Part shown: positions 1 through 9,117 of the stretch, piece by piece | Layout of the letters: each line of letters begins with the position of its first letter | Position numbering within the stretch: position 1 is the first letter of the stretch | NCBI GenBank assembly: GCA_963759375.1 | Contig: CAVWYY010000006.1 | Span: 496,001 to 560,000, forward strand | DNA: 64,000 bases | From: DASSUW01 sp963759375 | GTDB lineage: Bacteria > Actinomycetota > Thermoleophilia > Solirubrobacterales > Solirubrobacteraceae | Direction: 5' to 3' | Program-made: the position numbers and the translations under genes | Notes under the pieces: generated by a model | Database searches by the model: none | The model's input: only the letters and a program-made list of their open reading frames with translations | Told to the model about the DNA's origin: nothing

Positions 1-2
1 AC

Positions 3-611
3 GTGAGCACGGCCGACGGCGTCGGGCTCGTGGCCGGCGCCCGGGCGCGCGGCGTCGACGCCACGTGCGAGACCTGCCCCCACTACCTCACGCTCACCGC
101 CGACGACCTGGAGACGCTCGGCGCCCGCGCCAAGTGCGCCCCGCCCCTGCGCAGCGCGGCCGAGCGCGAGGCCCTGTGGCAGGCCATGCCCGACATCGAG
201 CTGATCGCGTCCGACCACTCGCCGTGCCCGCCCGCCATGAAGGAGGGCGACTTCACGGCCGCCTGGGGCGGGATCGCCGGCTGCCAGTCGCTGCTCCCGC
301 TGCTGCTCGACTCCGGCCGGCTCGACGCGGCGAGGATCGCCGAGCTGACGTCGACCGGCCCGGCCCGGCGGCTGCGGCTGGACAAGGGGCTGCGCCCGGG
401 CGCCGACGCCGACCTCGTGCTCGTCGACCCGGACGACCGCCACGCGCCCGAGCTGCACGACCGCCACCGCCTGAGCCCGTTCGCCGGCCGCCCGCTGCGC
501 GGGCGCGTCGTGCGCACGATCCTCCGCGGCGAGACCGTCTTCCACGACGGTCGCATCGTCGCGGACCGCCCGCGAGGGCGCCTGCTGACACCGACCAAGG
601 GAGATCGATGA
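3..611 (+). CDS. allB: Allantoinase / dihydroorotase-family amidohydrolase, C-terminal part
   Basis: The 202 visible residues are the C-terminal part of a cyclic amidohydrolase; the gene begins left of the window. The block SDHSPCPPAMKEGDF followed by AWGGIAGCQ is characteristic of allantoinase, which opens the allantoin ring to allantoate in purine-ring nitrogen salvage. The Asp of SDHSP is the expected metal-site residue. The C-terminal GLRPGADADLVLVD is the usual small beta domain of the family. The stop overlaps the next ATG (ATGA), so the two genes are translationally coupled. A hydantoinase is the main alternative. Confidence 0.85.
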   Translation: MSTADGVGLVAGARARGVDATCETCPHYLTLTADDLETLGARAKCAPPLRSAAEREALWQAMPDIELIASDHSPCPPAMKEGDFTAAWGGIAGCQSLLPLLLDSGRLDAARIAELTSTGPARRLRLDKGLRPGADADLVLVDPDDRHAPELHDRHRLSPFAGRPLRGRVVRTILRGETVFHDGRIVADRPRGRLLTPTKGDR

Positions 612-1021
612 GCGACCTGCGCATCACCGCCGGCCCGTTCGAGTTCGGCGCCGACTGGGTGGCGGACGCGCCCAGGACCCGTGCCGCGTTCGAGCAGATG
701 CTGCCGTTCCGCAACAAGATCATCCACGTGCGCTGGAGCGGCGAGTCGGCCTGGATCCCGCTGGGCGACCTCGAGACCAACCTGCCGTTCGAGAACCACA
801 CCAGCCATCCGGCGCCCGGCGAGATCCTGCTCTACCCCGGCGGCTTCAGCGAGACCGAGATCCTCTTCCCCTATGGCGGGACGTTGTTCGCGAGCATCGT
901 CGGCCAGCTGGCCGGGAACCACTTCCTGACCGTCACCGAAGGCCGCGAGCAGCTTCGCGACCTCGGCCGCCTCGTTTTGTGGGAGGGTGCGCAGGACGTG
1001 CTCTTCGAGCTGGGTCATTGA
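608..1021 (+). CDS. DUF3830 family protein
   Basis: A 137-residue protein matching DUF3830 in size and motifs (WSGESAWIPLG near the start, ENHTSHPAPGEILLYPGG in the middle, a hydrophobic C-terminal half). Members have a cyclophilin-like fold and often lie beside allantoinase or amidohydrolase genes. No catalytic role is established from the sequence. ATGA overlap with the allantoinase gene upstream supports the start and a shared transcript, suggesting a link to allantoin or related amide catabolism. Confidence 0.7.
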   Translation: MSDLRITAGPFEFGADWVADAPRTRAAFEQMLPFRNKIIHVRWSGESAWIPLGDLETNLPFENHTSHPAPGEILLYPGGFSETEILFPYGGTLFASIVGQLAGNHFLTVTEGREQLRDLGRLVLWEGAQDVLFELGH

Positions 1022-1505
1022 CAGAGCCGCTGCACGTCCTCTTGGTCGAGGACGACGACGGCGACGCAGTGCTGGTGGAGGATCTGCTGGCGATCTCGGG
1101 CGCCCCGCTGGCGCTCGAGCGCGCCCAGACACTCGCCGACGCGTCGCGCATCGCCCCCACAACCTCGAGGTCGTCTCCGACGGCGTCGAGGCGATCGCCT
1201 ACCTGCGGCGGGAGGGCGAGCACGCCGATGCTCCCCGGCCGGACCTCGTGCTGCTCGACCTCAACCTCCCCCGCAAGGACGGCCGCGAAGTGCTCGCCGA
1301 GGTCAAGGAGGACCCGGACCTGCGGCGCATACCTGTCGTCGTGCTGACCACCTCGAAGGCCGAGGAGGACGTGCTCCGCAGCTACGACCTGCACGCCAAC
1401 GCCTACGTCACGAAGCCCGTCGACTTCGACCGGTTCATCGAAGTGGTGCGGCAGATCGACGAGTTCTTCGTCTCAGTGGTCAAGCTGCCCGAGCACCGCG
1501 GCTGA
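1018..1505 (+). pseudogene. Chimeric CheY-like response regulator (two receiver genes joined out of frame)
   Basis: The first part (TTG at 1018, LHVLLVEDDDGDAVLVEDLL) reads as the start of one receiver domain: beta1, the acidic pocket, alpha1 and beta2. At about 1155 the frame changes and the sequence continues as an Rcp1-type receiver from its own beta2 (VVSDGVEAIAYLRR), through the phospho-Asp strand DLVLLDLNLPRKDG, the Thr switch VVVLTTS and the Lys of YVTKPVD, to a stop at 1503-1505. Beta2-alpha2 is therefore present twice and the join is out of frame. A deletion between tandem receiver genes or an assembly collapse would both produce this. Rcp1-type receivers usually work with phytochrome-like or other kinases; none is seen here. 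Confidence 0.6.
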
Positions 1506-1545
1506 ACAGCGGGGTTACTTCCCTACTCCCGGGTGCGCCTTTCGG

Positions 1546-1575
1546 TTGTGGGGCTGTCCGCGGCGGCTCTACATT
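1546..1575 (+). promoter_or_regulatory. Possible housekeeping promoter of the binding-protein gene
   Basis: TTGTGG (1546-1551) and TACATT (1570-1575) are separated by 18 bases, 28 bases before the ATG at 1604. A purine-rich GAAGGGGG lies between them and the start as the ribosome site. This is pattern evidence only. Confidence 0.3.
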
Positions 1576-1603
1576 GCGGCCAACTCGAAGGGGGTTCATT
1601 TTG

Positions 1604-3365
1604 ATGAGACGTGTAGTGCCGGCCTTGATGGCCGCGTTCGTCCTTGCGCTGGCCGCCGGGTGCGGCGGCGGCGACGACAACGGGTCTGATGAGACCACCA
1701 ACAACGCAGGCCCATCGCAGGAGGCCAAGAAGGGCGGGGACCTCTCGGTCCTCTACGCCGCGGACGTCGACTTCATCGACCCAGGCATGACGTACTACCA
1801 GTACGGATTCCTCGTCGCCTACGCGACGCAGCGGCCGCTCTACTCGTACAAGCCCGACGACGCGATCAACCCCGAGCCGGACCTGGCCGAGGGCGATCCG
1901 CAGATCAGCGACGGCGGCAAGAAGCTGACGATCAAGATCCGCAAGGGCGTCAAGTTCAGCCCGCCGGTCAACCGCGAGGTGACGACCAAGGACGTCAAGT
2001 ACGCGATCGAGCGAGCGTTCACGAAGACGGTCAACGGGCCGTACGTGGGCGCCTTCATGAGCGACATCGAGGGCGTCAAGGAGTTCCAGGCCGGCAAGGC
2101 GGACGAGATCTCCGGCATCACCACGCCGGACGATCAGACGATCGTCTTCACGCTTAGCCGCCCCGCGCCGCGATCGTCGCCGGCGCACTCTCGCTGCCGG
2201 TCTCGTCGCCGGTGCCGAAGGAATACGCGCAGAAGTTCGACAAGGGCCCCGGAACGTCCAAGTACGGGAACAACGCGGTCTTCACCGGCCCGTACATGAT
2301 CGAGAACGACGACGTCGGGCAAGCTGACCGGCTACACGCCGGGCAACGTGATCAAGCTCGTGCGCAACCCGAACTGGGACGCGTCGACGGACTACAAGCC
2401 CGCGTACCTGGACTCGATCACGATCAAGGAGGGCAACGACCCGACGGTCGCGTCGCGGCAGGTGCTCGAGGGCTCGCACATGCTCACGGGCGACTTCCAG
2501 CTGCCCGCGCCGATCCTGTCCAGCGTCTCGCAGGGCGACCAGAAGGACCAGTTGGTCCTCACGCCGCCGACCGGGCGCTTCCGCTACATCGCGCTGAAGA
2601 ACACCACAAAGCCGTTCGACGACCTCAACGTGCGCAAGGCGCTCTCCGCGGCGTTCGACCGCGACGCGCTCCGCAAGGCGTTCGGCGGCCCGCTCGTCGG
2701 TGACATCCCGACGCACTGGATCCCGCCGGGCCAGCCGGGCTTCGACGAGGCCGGCGGTGAGGCCGGGCCGGGCGTGGACTTCCTGGCCAAGCCCGAGGGC
2801 GACCTGGACCTGGCCATGGAGTACATGAAGAAGGCCGGCTACGCGTCGGGCAAGTACGACGGTGGCAAGACGTTCACCGGCGTGTCCGACAACGCGACCC
2901 AGCAGAAGCAGGTCTCCGAGACGGCGGTGGCGCAGTTCGCCAAGCTCGGCTTCAAGGTGGACATGAAGTACGTCACGCGCGACTCCATGTACACGAAGTA
3001 CTGCCAGGTGCCGGCCAACCAGCCCGACGTCTGCCCGTCCGTGGGCTGGCTGAAGGACTTCGCCGACCCGGAGACGCTGCTCGGACCGGTGTTCAACGGC
3101 AAGAACATCCTCGAGCAGGGCAACTCGAACTTCGCCCTGCTCGAACAACCCGAAGATCAACGCGGCCATGGACAAGGCCGAGGTGGTCAACGATCCCGCC
3201 GAGCGCAACAAGGCGTGGGGCGAGATCGACAAGATGATCACCGAGGACGCCGCGAGCATCCCGTGGCTGTGGGACAAGCAGCCGCTGCTCAAGGCCTCCG
3301 ACACCAACGGCGTCATCAACCAGGCGAACGCCGCCTGGGACATGACGTTCACGTCGGTCAAGTAG
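1604..3365 (+). CDS. ABC transporter substrate-binding lipoprotein, family 5 (peptide/opine type), frame broken
   Basis: The start MRRVVPALMAAF is a lipoprotein signal with lipobox LAAGC, followed by a Gly/Asp-rich linker and the SBP_bac_5 fold (GDLSVLYAADVDFIDPG, KLTIKIRKGVKFSPP, the LNVRKALSAAFDRDAL helix). The protein captures peptides or similar solutes outside the membrane for an ABC importer. Length is about 585 residues, normal for the family, but the frame shifts near 2155, 2315 and 3142 with no loss of conserved sequence, so single-base errors are likely. The ATG at 1604 is preferred over upstream starts because it opens the signal peptide. No permease or ATPase gene is adjacent. The next gene is convergent. 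Confidence 0.8.
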
Positions 3366-3371
3366 GCGACG

Positions 3372-4025
3372 TCACCCCGCCGTCTCGCACGGGATCCGTG
3401 CGAGGCGGCGGCGGTAGACCTTCATCGACGCGTGGCTCCAGTCGCCGTGCGTCTGCCGCCGCAGGCGCTTGACGCGCTCGCGGTGGTACGGGCTGTCGAG
3501 GCTCTCGCTGTGGCCGATGACGTCCCCGAGTGCGATGCCATAGCGGCAGCGCAGGTACGCCGTCAGGCGCAGCGACGCCTTCATCCGCTTGGGGTTGTCC
3601 AGCACGTCGTCGTCGGTCATGCCGACGTGCTCGATGCCGATCGCGACGTGGTTGAGGCCGACGGTGTGGCGGCAGCGCCACTTCGGGTTCACCAGCTCGA
3701 TGATCCGGCCCTTGCCGCCGATCAGGTAGTGCGAGCACAGGCCCGGCAGCTCGCCGAGCTCCTGGTCCGGGACGTCGGGCGCGAACGTGTTGATGACACC
3801 GCGCGCGCTGCGCGACACCGCGATGTGCTCGACGATCACGCGCGGCTTCAGCCGGGCGCTCGCGTAGCCGTAGTGGCGCTTGGAGTACGCGCGCATCTCG
3901 CCGCGGCGCTTGGCGTTCATGTCGATGTGCTGCACGTCGATCGGCGGCTCGGCGATGAGCATGCCTGCCCACGCTAGACGAATGTTCGTCAAGTTCCACA
4001 GGGGGTGGTCGATCACCTCGTCCAT
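3372..4025 (-). CDS. N-acetylmuramoyl-L-alanine amidase / PGRP-like (amidase_2 fold)
   Basis: The 217-residue reading frame carries an amidase_2 domain: VIVEHIAVS near residue 65 with the first metal His, NHVAIGIEHVG in the middle, and a C-terminal GHSESLDSPYH with the later His. Such enzymes cut the bond between muramic acid and the stem peptide. A short hydrophobic stretch (LAWAGMLIAEPP) lies near residue 20, but no clean signal peptide is seen; an internal Met may be the true start. The start codon overlaps the divergent start at 4024 (CATG), so one of the two starts is probably further in. The 3' end contains a strong hairpin. Confidence 0.7.
   Translation of the reverse strand: MDEVIDHPLWNLTNIRLAWAGMLIAEPPIDVQHIDMNAKRRGEMRAYSKRHYGYASARLKPRVIVEHIAVSRSARGVINTFAPDVPDQELGELPGLCSHYLIGGKGRIIELVNPKWRCRHTVGLNHVAIGIEHVGMTDDDVLDNPKRMKASLRLTAYLRCRYGIALGDVIGHSESLDSPYHRERVKRLRRQTHGDWSHASMKVYRRRLARIPCETAG
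3377..3411. terminator. Strong hairpin between convergent genes
   Basis: Two 16-base arms (3377-3392 and 3396-3411) pair with one G-T wobble around a 3-base loop. The hairpin lies at the convergent ends of the binding-protein and amidase genes, overlapping the last amidase codons. There is no T tract, which is common for high-GC terminators; it could act on both strands. Confidence 0.5.
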
Positions 4026-6378
4026 GCGTTTGTGTCAATCCGCACTCCTTGCCGCCGCGCTCGTGCTCGGCGCCCCCGCCGCCGCCCAGGCCGCGACCGC
4101 CTCCGTGACCACCAATGTCCTGTACTACGCCGCGGACAACGGCGAGGTCAACAACGTGAACCTCGCGTTCGCGGCGGGCACCTACACGCTCACCGACCCG
4201 GGCGCGACGATCACCCCGGGCACCGGCTGCAGCACCGTGACGGCGAACTCCGTGACGTGCACCGCCACGTCGGCGCAGCTCGACGTGCGCGACCAGGGCG
4301 ACACCGTCACGCTCGCGACGGTGGCGACGGTCTCCGGCGGCGCCGGCAACGACACCCTCACCGGGAGCGGCGGCGTCGAGACGCTCAACGGCGGCGCCGA
4401 CGACGACACGCTGTACGGCATGGGCGGCGTCGACACGCTGAACGGCGACTCGGGCGACGACAAGCTCGACGGCGGCCTCGGCGGCGACACCTTCAACGGC
4501 GGTCTCGGGACCGACACCGCCGACTACTCCGGGCGCGCCGCAGGCGTCTCCGTGACCATCGACACCGTCTCCAACGACGGCGAGCCGTTCGAGGCCGACA
4601 GGGTCAACACCGACGTCGAGAACGTCACCGGCGGCACCGGGAACGACGCGCTGGTCGGCTCCTCGGCCGCGAACGTCCTCATCGGCGGCGTCGGCTCGGA
4701 CTCGCTCGACGGCGACACCGGCAACGACACGCTCGACGGCGGCACGGGCGCCGACGAGATGACCGGCGGCGCCGGCACCGACACGGTCAGCTACGCCAGC
4801 CGCCTCAACCCGGTCACCGTCACGCTCGACGGCACGGCCGACGACGGCGAGGCCGGCGAGAACGACGAGATCCACCCCGACGTCGAGACGATCTTCGGCG
4901 GGCCTCAGGACGACAGCCTCACCGGCGGCCCGAACGCCGACACGCTGTCCGGCGGCCCCGGCAACGACACGCTGCACGGCAAGGCCGGCGCCGACACGTT
5001 GAACGGCGAGGACGGCGACGACACGCTCGAGGGCGGGCTCAACAACGACGTGCTGAGCGGCGGCGAGGGCACCGACACCGCCGACTACTCGGAGCGCACC
5101 CAGTCGATCACGGCCACGATGGACGGCAGCGCCAACGACGGCGAGACCGCCGAGGCCGACAACGTCAAGGCCGACAACGAGATCCTGCTCGGCGGCGCCG
5201 GCGACGACACGCTGACCGGCAACATCGGCGAGAACGAGCTCAACGGCGGCGCCGGCAACGACACGCTCGACCCGGGCCGCGGCGCCGGCGACGAGCTGAT
5301 CGGCGGCCCCGGCACCGACACCGTCACGTACAGCTCGCGCACGCTTCCGGTGATCGCCGACCTCGACGGCGTGGCCGACGACGGCGAGCTCGGCGAGGGC
5401 GACCGGATCGAGGCCGACGTCGAGAACCTCACCGGCGGCGCGGCCAACGACCGGCTGACCGGGTCGGCCGGCGTCAACATCCTCAACGGCGGCAGCGGCA
5501 ACGACGTGCTCGACGGCGGCCTCGGCGCCGACCTGCTGCTCGGCGGCGCTGGCACTGACACGGCCGACTACTCGTCGCGCGCCGCCGCCGTCAGCGTCGA
5601 CCCCGACGGCGCGGCCGACGACGGCGAGGCCGGCGAGAGCGACACGGTGGAGACCGACGTCGAGAGCCTGACCGGCGGCTCGGGCAACGACGTGCTGACC
5701 GGCGCGACCGGCACCAACATCATCAGCGGCGGCGCCGGGGACGACATCCTCGACGGCGCCCAGGGCGACGATGACCTCGACGGCGGCGCCGGCGACGACG
5801 ACCTCACCGGCGGCGCGGGCCTCGACCTGCTGCGCGGCGGCACGGGCGCCGACCGGATCGCCGCGCGCGACGGCTACGCCGACATGCTGCGCTGCGGCGC
5901 GGGCACCGACACGACGACCGCCGACGCGACCGACGACGCCGGGAGCGAGTGCGAGACCGTCGCGCTGCCGCCCACTGGCCAGACCGGCCCCGCCGGTCCC
6001 GGCGGTCCCGCTGGTCCCGCCGGGCCGGCCGGCACCACCGGCAAGACCGGCGCCGCGGGCGCAGCCGGCAAGACGGGCGCCACCGGCAAGACCGGCGCCA
6101 CCGGCCGCGCGGGCCGTGACGCGGTGGTCACGTGCAAGGTCAAGGGCAAGAAGGTCACCTGCGCGGTCAAGCTCGCGACGACCTCGCGGGCGAGCCGCGT
6201 GCGCGGCGTGTTCAAGCGCGGCAACCGCGTCGTGGCCGCGGCCCGCGTGAGCCGCCGCGGCGGCAACGTGTCGGTCAAGCCCGGCCGGCGTCTCGCCCGC
6301 GGCCGCTACCGCCTCGAGATCACCTACACCGTCGACGGGCACAAGACCACGGTCAAGCAGCGGGTGCGCGTCTCCTAG
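4024..6378 (+). CDS. Secreted RTX-repeat protein with collagen-like segment and basic C-terminal domain
   Basis: A signal peptide (SALLAAALVLGAPAAAQA) is followed by about 550 residues of repeated calcium-binding RTX nonapeptides (forms such as GGAGNDTLTG and GGLGGDTFNGG). These are arranged in five or six larger units, each ending in a TADYSxRxxxVxxxxDGxADDGE spacer. Near residues 655-695 comes a collagen-like Gly-X-Y run (GPAGPGGPAGPAGP, then GKTGAAGAAGKTG). The last ~85 residues form a Lys/Arg-rich beta domain typical of secreted proteins in this lineage. There is no toxin or protease domain, so the protein is likely a surface or matrix component. The long antisense reading frame here is an effect of repeat codon bias. 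Confidence 0.8.
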   Translation: MRLCQSALLAAALVLGAPAAAQAATASVTTNVLYYAADNGEVNNVNLAFAAGTYTLTDPGATITPGTGCSTVTANSVTCTATSAQLDVRDQGDTVTLATVATVSGGAGNDTLTGSGGVETLNGGADDDTLYGMGGVDTLNGDSGDDKLDGGLGGDTFNGGLGTDTADYSGRAAGVSVTIDTVSNDGEPFEADRVNTDVENVTGGTGNDALVGSSAANVLIGGVGSDSLDGDTGNDTLDGGTGADEMTGGAGTDTVSYASRLNPVTVTLDGTADDGEAGENDEIHPDVETIFGGPQDDSLTGGPNADTLSGGPGNDTLHGKAGADTLNGEDGDDTLEGGLNNDVLSGGEGTDTADYSERTQSITATMDGSANDGETAEADNVKADNEILLGGAGDDTLTGNIGENELNGGAGNDTLDPGRGAGDELIGGPGTDTVTYSSRTLPVIADLDGVADDGELGEGDRIEADVENLTGGAANDRLTGSAGVNILNGGSGNDVLDGGLGADLLLGGAGTDTADYSSRAAAVSVDPDGAADDGEAGESDTVETDVESLTGGSGNDVLTGATGTNIISGGAGDDILDGAQGDDDLDGGAGDDDLTGGAGLDLLRGGTGADRIAARDGYADMLRCGAGTDTTTADATDDAGSECETVALPPTGQTGPAGPGGPAGPAGPAGTTGKTGAAGAAGKTGATGKTGATGRAGRDAVVTCKVKGKKVTCAVKLATTSRASRVRGVFKRGNRVVAAARVSRRGGNVSVKPGRRLARGRYRLEITYTVDGHKTTVKQRVRVS

Positions 6379-6440
6379 GCGCTCATCCCGCCGTCGACGC
6401 TCCACCTATCCTCCATTTTGTTTGACCTTTTAGGAGGAGC

Positions 6441-7994
6441 CTACCGGCGCGTGACCCGTTGCGCCGACGAGGCAAGCGCGAGCATCTCGCTGTTGCTCAG
6501 GTCGAGGCTGAGCGTGTTCGCCACCCAGTAGACACCCTTCGGCGTCGACCACGCGACGAGCCGCAGGCGCTTGCCATTCGTGTAGAGCGAGTACACGCGG
6601 TCGCCGATCCGGCGGTTCTGGTGGCTGCCGGCGAGCAGCGGCGGCTTGCGCCAGGTCGTTCCCTGCACGCCGTAGTACTGGCCCAGCTGCTGGTCCTCTA
6701 CGAGGACGAGGCGGTATCCCGCGAAGCGCTTGCCCTTCGGGCCGCGCAGCACGTAGCGGCGCGGGTTCGGGGCGGTCTCGGTGTTCGTCGCATAGCTGCT
6801 CTTCTGGGTGATCTGGGCGGGCACGAATACGGGCATCCGCGTCGCCTTGCGCGACGGCATCGCCTTCACGAGCGCCTTGCCCTCGGCGAGCCCGTCCTTC
6901 ATGTCGGCCGCCTTGGCGCGCTTGCGGGCACGGTGCGCGCGCACGAACGGCTTGGGCGGCGACGGGTGCACGAACTCGCGCACGGCGCGGTGGATCTGCT
7001 CGGGCGTCGCGGTCACGTAGTCGCCGAGCCCTCCGGCCGCGGGATCGAAGCTCTCATCGTGGGCCACGAACGTGGCCGGGAAGTGGACCTGACGCACCGG
7101 CTTGCCGCTGGCCGACACCGCGAGCTTGGCGAGCCGGAGGATCCCGCGCGAGGTCTGCAGGTCGCCGTCGGTCTCGGTGGCCTTGGCGAAGATCCGCGCC
7201 AGCGGCTTGAGGTTGCTGAGCAGGCCCTGGTCGCGCAGCTGGTCCTTGGCGGCGCGCAGGAAGTCCTGCTGGCGCGCCGCGCGCACGATGTCGTTGTCGA
7301 GGTGGCGGAATCGCACGTAGGACAGCGCGTCGGTCCCGCACAGCTTCTGATAGCCCGCGCGCACGTCGATCTCCGCCCAGTGCTCGCCGACCGGCAGGCC
7401 TGCGTTGGTGTGGTAGTAGCGGCGGTCGACGTCGATGTACACGCAGCCGATGTGGTTGATCGCGTCCACGAACCCGCCGAACGTGGTCGCGACGGCATGG
7501 TTGATGTGGAAGCGCTCGTCGGGCGTGCCCAGCAGGTTCTTGAGCGTGCGGGCCGTCAGGTCGAGCCCGCCGAGGCTGTACGACTCGTTGATCTTCGCCA
7601 GGCCACGCCCCGGGATGTCGACCGCCAGGTCGCGCGGCACGGACAGCACCGTGATCGCGCTCTGCTTCGGGTCGATCCGGACGAGCATCATCGTGTCCGA
7701 CCGCGCGTCCTTCTTGCCGTCGCCGTACCGCCGGTCGGACCCGACGAGCAGGATCGTCTGCGGCTTGCCGGGCTTGGTCGGCGTGACGGTCCCCGCACGG
7801 AACGGCGCCTCGTGACCGTAGGTCTGGATCTCGGTCTCGAGCTCCTTGAGCTGCATGAGCCCGGCGGTGGCCACGGCGCCGCCGGTGAGCGCGGTGATCA
7901 GGAGCCCCGCGAGGAGCATCCGCAGGGGCAGCACCCAGTGCCGGCGGTGACGGTACTCCTCCGGCGGCGAGTCGGGGATCCCGTCTTCGTGCAC
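6441..7994 (-). CDS. LytR-CpsA-Psr (LCP) family cell-wall glycopolymer transferase
   Basis: The protein has a short cytoplasmic N-terminus, one membrane segment (LRMLLAGLLITALTGGAVATAGLM) and an extracellular LCP domain: TILLVGSDRR, RSDTMMLVRIDP, ITVLSVPRDLAVDIPG, KINESYSLGG and the Arg motif SYVRFRHLDND. LCP proteins attach teichoic-acid-like or capsular polymers to peptidoglycan from lipid-linked precursors. A further ~150-residue C-terminal domain follows (YVLRGPKGKRFAGYRLVLV). The GTG at 7994 is chosen because the acidic HEDGIPDSPPEEY leader fits family members; a GTG at 8072 would add 26 residues. The gene converges on the RTX gene. Confidence 0.85.
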   Translation of the reverse strand: MHEDGIPDSPPEEYRHRRHWVLPLRMLLAGLLITALTGGAVATAGLMQLKELETEIQTYGHEAPFRAGTVTPTKPGKPQTILLVGSDRRYGDGKKDARSDTMMLVRIDPKQSAITVLSVPRDLAVDIPGRGLAKINESYSLGGLDLTARTLKNLLGTPDERFHINHAVATTFGGFVDAINHIGCVYIDVDRRYYHTNAGLPVGEHWAEIDVRAGYQKLCGTDALSYVRFRHLDNDIVRAARQQDFLRAAKDQLRDQGLLSNLKPLARIFAKATETDGDLQTSRGILRLAKLAVSASGKPVRQVHFPATFVAHDESFDPAAGGLGDYVTATPEQIHRAVREFVHPSPPKPFVRAHRARKRAKAADMKDGLAEGKALVKAMPSRKATRMPVFVPAQITQKSSYATNTETAPNPRRYVLRGPKGKRFAGYRLVLVEDQQLGQYYGVQGTTWRKPPLLAGSHQNRRIGDRVYSLYTNGKRLRLVAWSTPKGVYWVANTLSLDLSNSEMLALASSAQRVTRR

Positions 7995-8139
7995 CGGGGA
8001 GAGGCTAGCCAGTTCACAGGCGGGCAACACGTGTTTTCGCGCGTTCTCGGGGGAGTTCCGCGGACTTGGCACACACTTGTCGCACTCTCGTCACCGAGCG
8101 CGTGTCCCACGGCACGCGGCCGGTGGCAGCGTGTCGGAC

Positions 8140-8331
8140 ATGGAGATCACGGGCAGGCACAGAGAGGTCGAGGCCGGGTTTCGCCTGCTCCTCGCGGAGA
8201 ACGAGCTCGCACCGCCGGATCGCGTCGCGTACGAGCCCCAGGCCGTCGTCTTCTTCTTCGACGCGCCCAAGCTCGCGATCGTCGTCGACTTCGACGAGTC
8301 GACCGCGACTTCTGCGGTGGCGCGCCGTTGA
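8140..8331 (+). CDS. Small conserved-looking hypothetical protein
   Basis: A 63-residue acidic protein beginning MEITGRHREVEAGFRLLLAENEL, with a helix followed by a beta segment (VVFFFDAPKLAIVVDFDE). No catalytic motif or membrane segment is visible. It stands alone between divergent and convergent neighbours. A GTG at 8131 would add three residues. Alternating hydrophobic strands and normal codon use support a real gene; function is unknown. Confidence 0.5.
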   Translation: MEITGRHREVEAGFRLLLAENELAPPDRVAYEPQAVVFFFDAPKLAIVVDFDESTATSAVARR

Positions 8332-8391
8332 AAGAACCAGGCGGCGCGCGCCCCGGGACTTCCAGACGTACTCCGGAACCACGGAGGGTTG

Positions 8392-9117
8392 TTAGGCGCG
8401 CGCCGTCTGCGGCCCCACGATCACGTAGCGGAAGGTGTTCTCGAAGCGGTAGGAGCCGTCGGCGCGGCGGAACGGCGCCGCGGCGGACTCGACCGCCTCG
8501 CGGGTGGCGTCGAACCCGGCGCCGTCGACGATCGCGCGCGTGAGCGTGCCGAGGCCGGGCGACTCGTACGGCACCTCGACGTCGGCGGCCGCGACGACCG
8601 GCAGGCCGATGCGCTCCTCGAGCGGCGCCGGCGGTGGTGAGTCGCCGGGCGAGAGCGCGGCATAGACGGCTGCGAGGTCTCCGGGCGCACCCCAGTTGCA
8701 CACGGCGAGGAGGCCGCCCGGGCGGGTCACTCGGGCGGCCTCCGCGACCGCGGCCTCGAAGCTCGCAGCGAACTGTAGGGCGTTGAACGCGGTGACGACG
8801 TCGAACGTGCCGTCGTCCCATGGGAGGGACTCCATCGCCCCCACGCGCAGGTCGGCGTCCGGCAGCCGCCGCCGGGCGACCTCGACCATCCCCTGACCGG
8901 CGTCGATCCCACAGACCGCGGCGCCGCGCGCCGCCGCCAGCGCGCAGAACTCGCCGGTGCCGCAGCCTACGTCGAGCAGACGGACGCCCGGCCCGACGCC
9001 GGTGGCGACGGCCACCGCCTGCCGTGCCGGCTCGGCCAGCCGTGTCCAGTGCTCGACCCACGCGTCCGCGCGCGAGCTCCAGTCCGGCCCCTCGGTCGCC
9101 GCCGTGCTCTCGGTCAC
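8392..9117 (-). CDS. SAM-dependent methyltransferase (class I)
   Basis: A 241-residue class I methyltransferase. Motif I VRLLDVGCGTGEFCALAA binds SAM, and the post-I acidic strand CGIDAGQGM, motif LPWDDGTFDVVTAFNALQF and motif III ARVTRPGGLLAVCNWG follow in order. The substrate is not predictable; the overall shape is UbiE/small-molecule type. The GTG at 9117 overlaps the NagB-like stop (GTGA), making this the third gene of a coupled operon behind a sugar-binding lipoprotein. Confidence 0.85.
   Translation of the reverse strand: MTESTAATEGPDWSSRADAWVEHWTRLAEPARQAVAVATGVGPGVRLLDVGCGTGEFCALAAARGAAVCGIDAGQGMVEVARRRLPDADLRVGAMESLPWDDGTFDVVTAFNALQFAASFEAAVAEAARVTRPGGLLAVCNWGAPGDLAAVYAALSPGDSPPPAPLEERIGLPVVAAADVEVPYESPGLGTLTRAIVDGAGFDATREAVESAAAPFRRADGSYRFENTFRYVIVGPQTARA

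Noticed and set aside
4360..5830. Regular repeats in the RTX gene as a CRISPR array
   Set aside because: Repeats are protein-coding RTX motifs with variable DNA sequence and no unique spacers; no cas genes are present.
3358..6405. A 1015-codon open frame on the minus strand opposite the RTX gene
   Set aside because: Produced by the repetitive high-GC codons of the RTX repeats; it is low-complexity Ala/Gly/Val/Arg, has no domain, and contains the true amidase only in another frame.
6405..6440. CCTCC...GGAGG inverted repeat between the convergent RTX and LCP genes
   Set aside because: Stem of five to seven bases with an 18-base loop; possible but not convincing as a terminator.
8067..8084. 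TGGCACACACTTGTCG upstream of the small gene at 8140 as a fifth sigma-54 promoter
   Set aside because: The -12 element is displaced by one base (TC where GC is required), and sigma-54 needs strict spacing.
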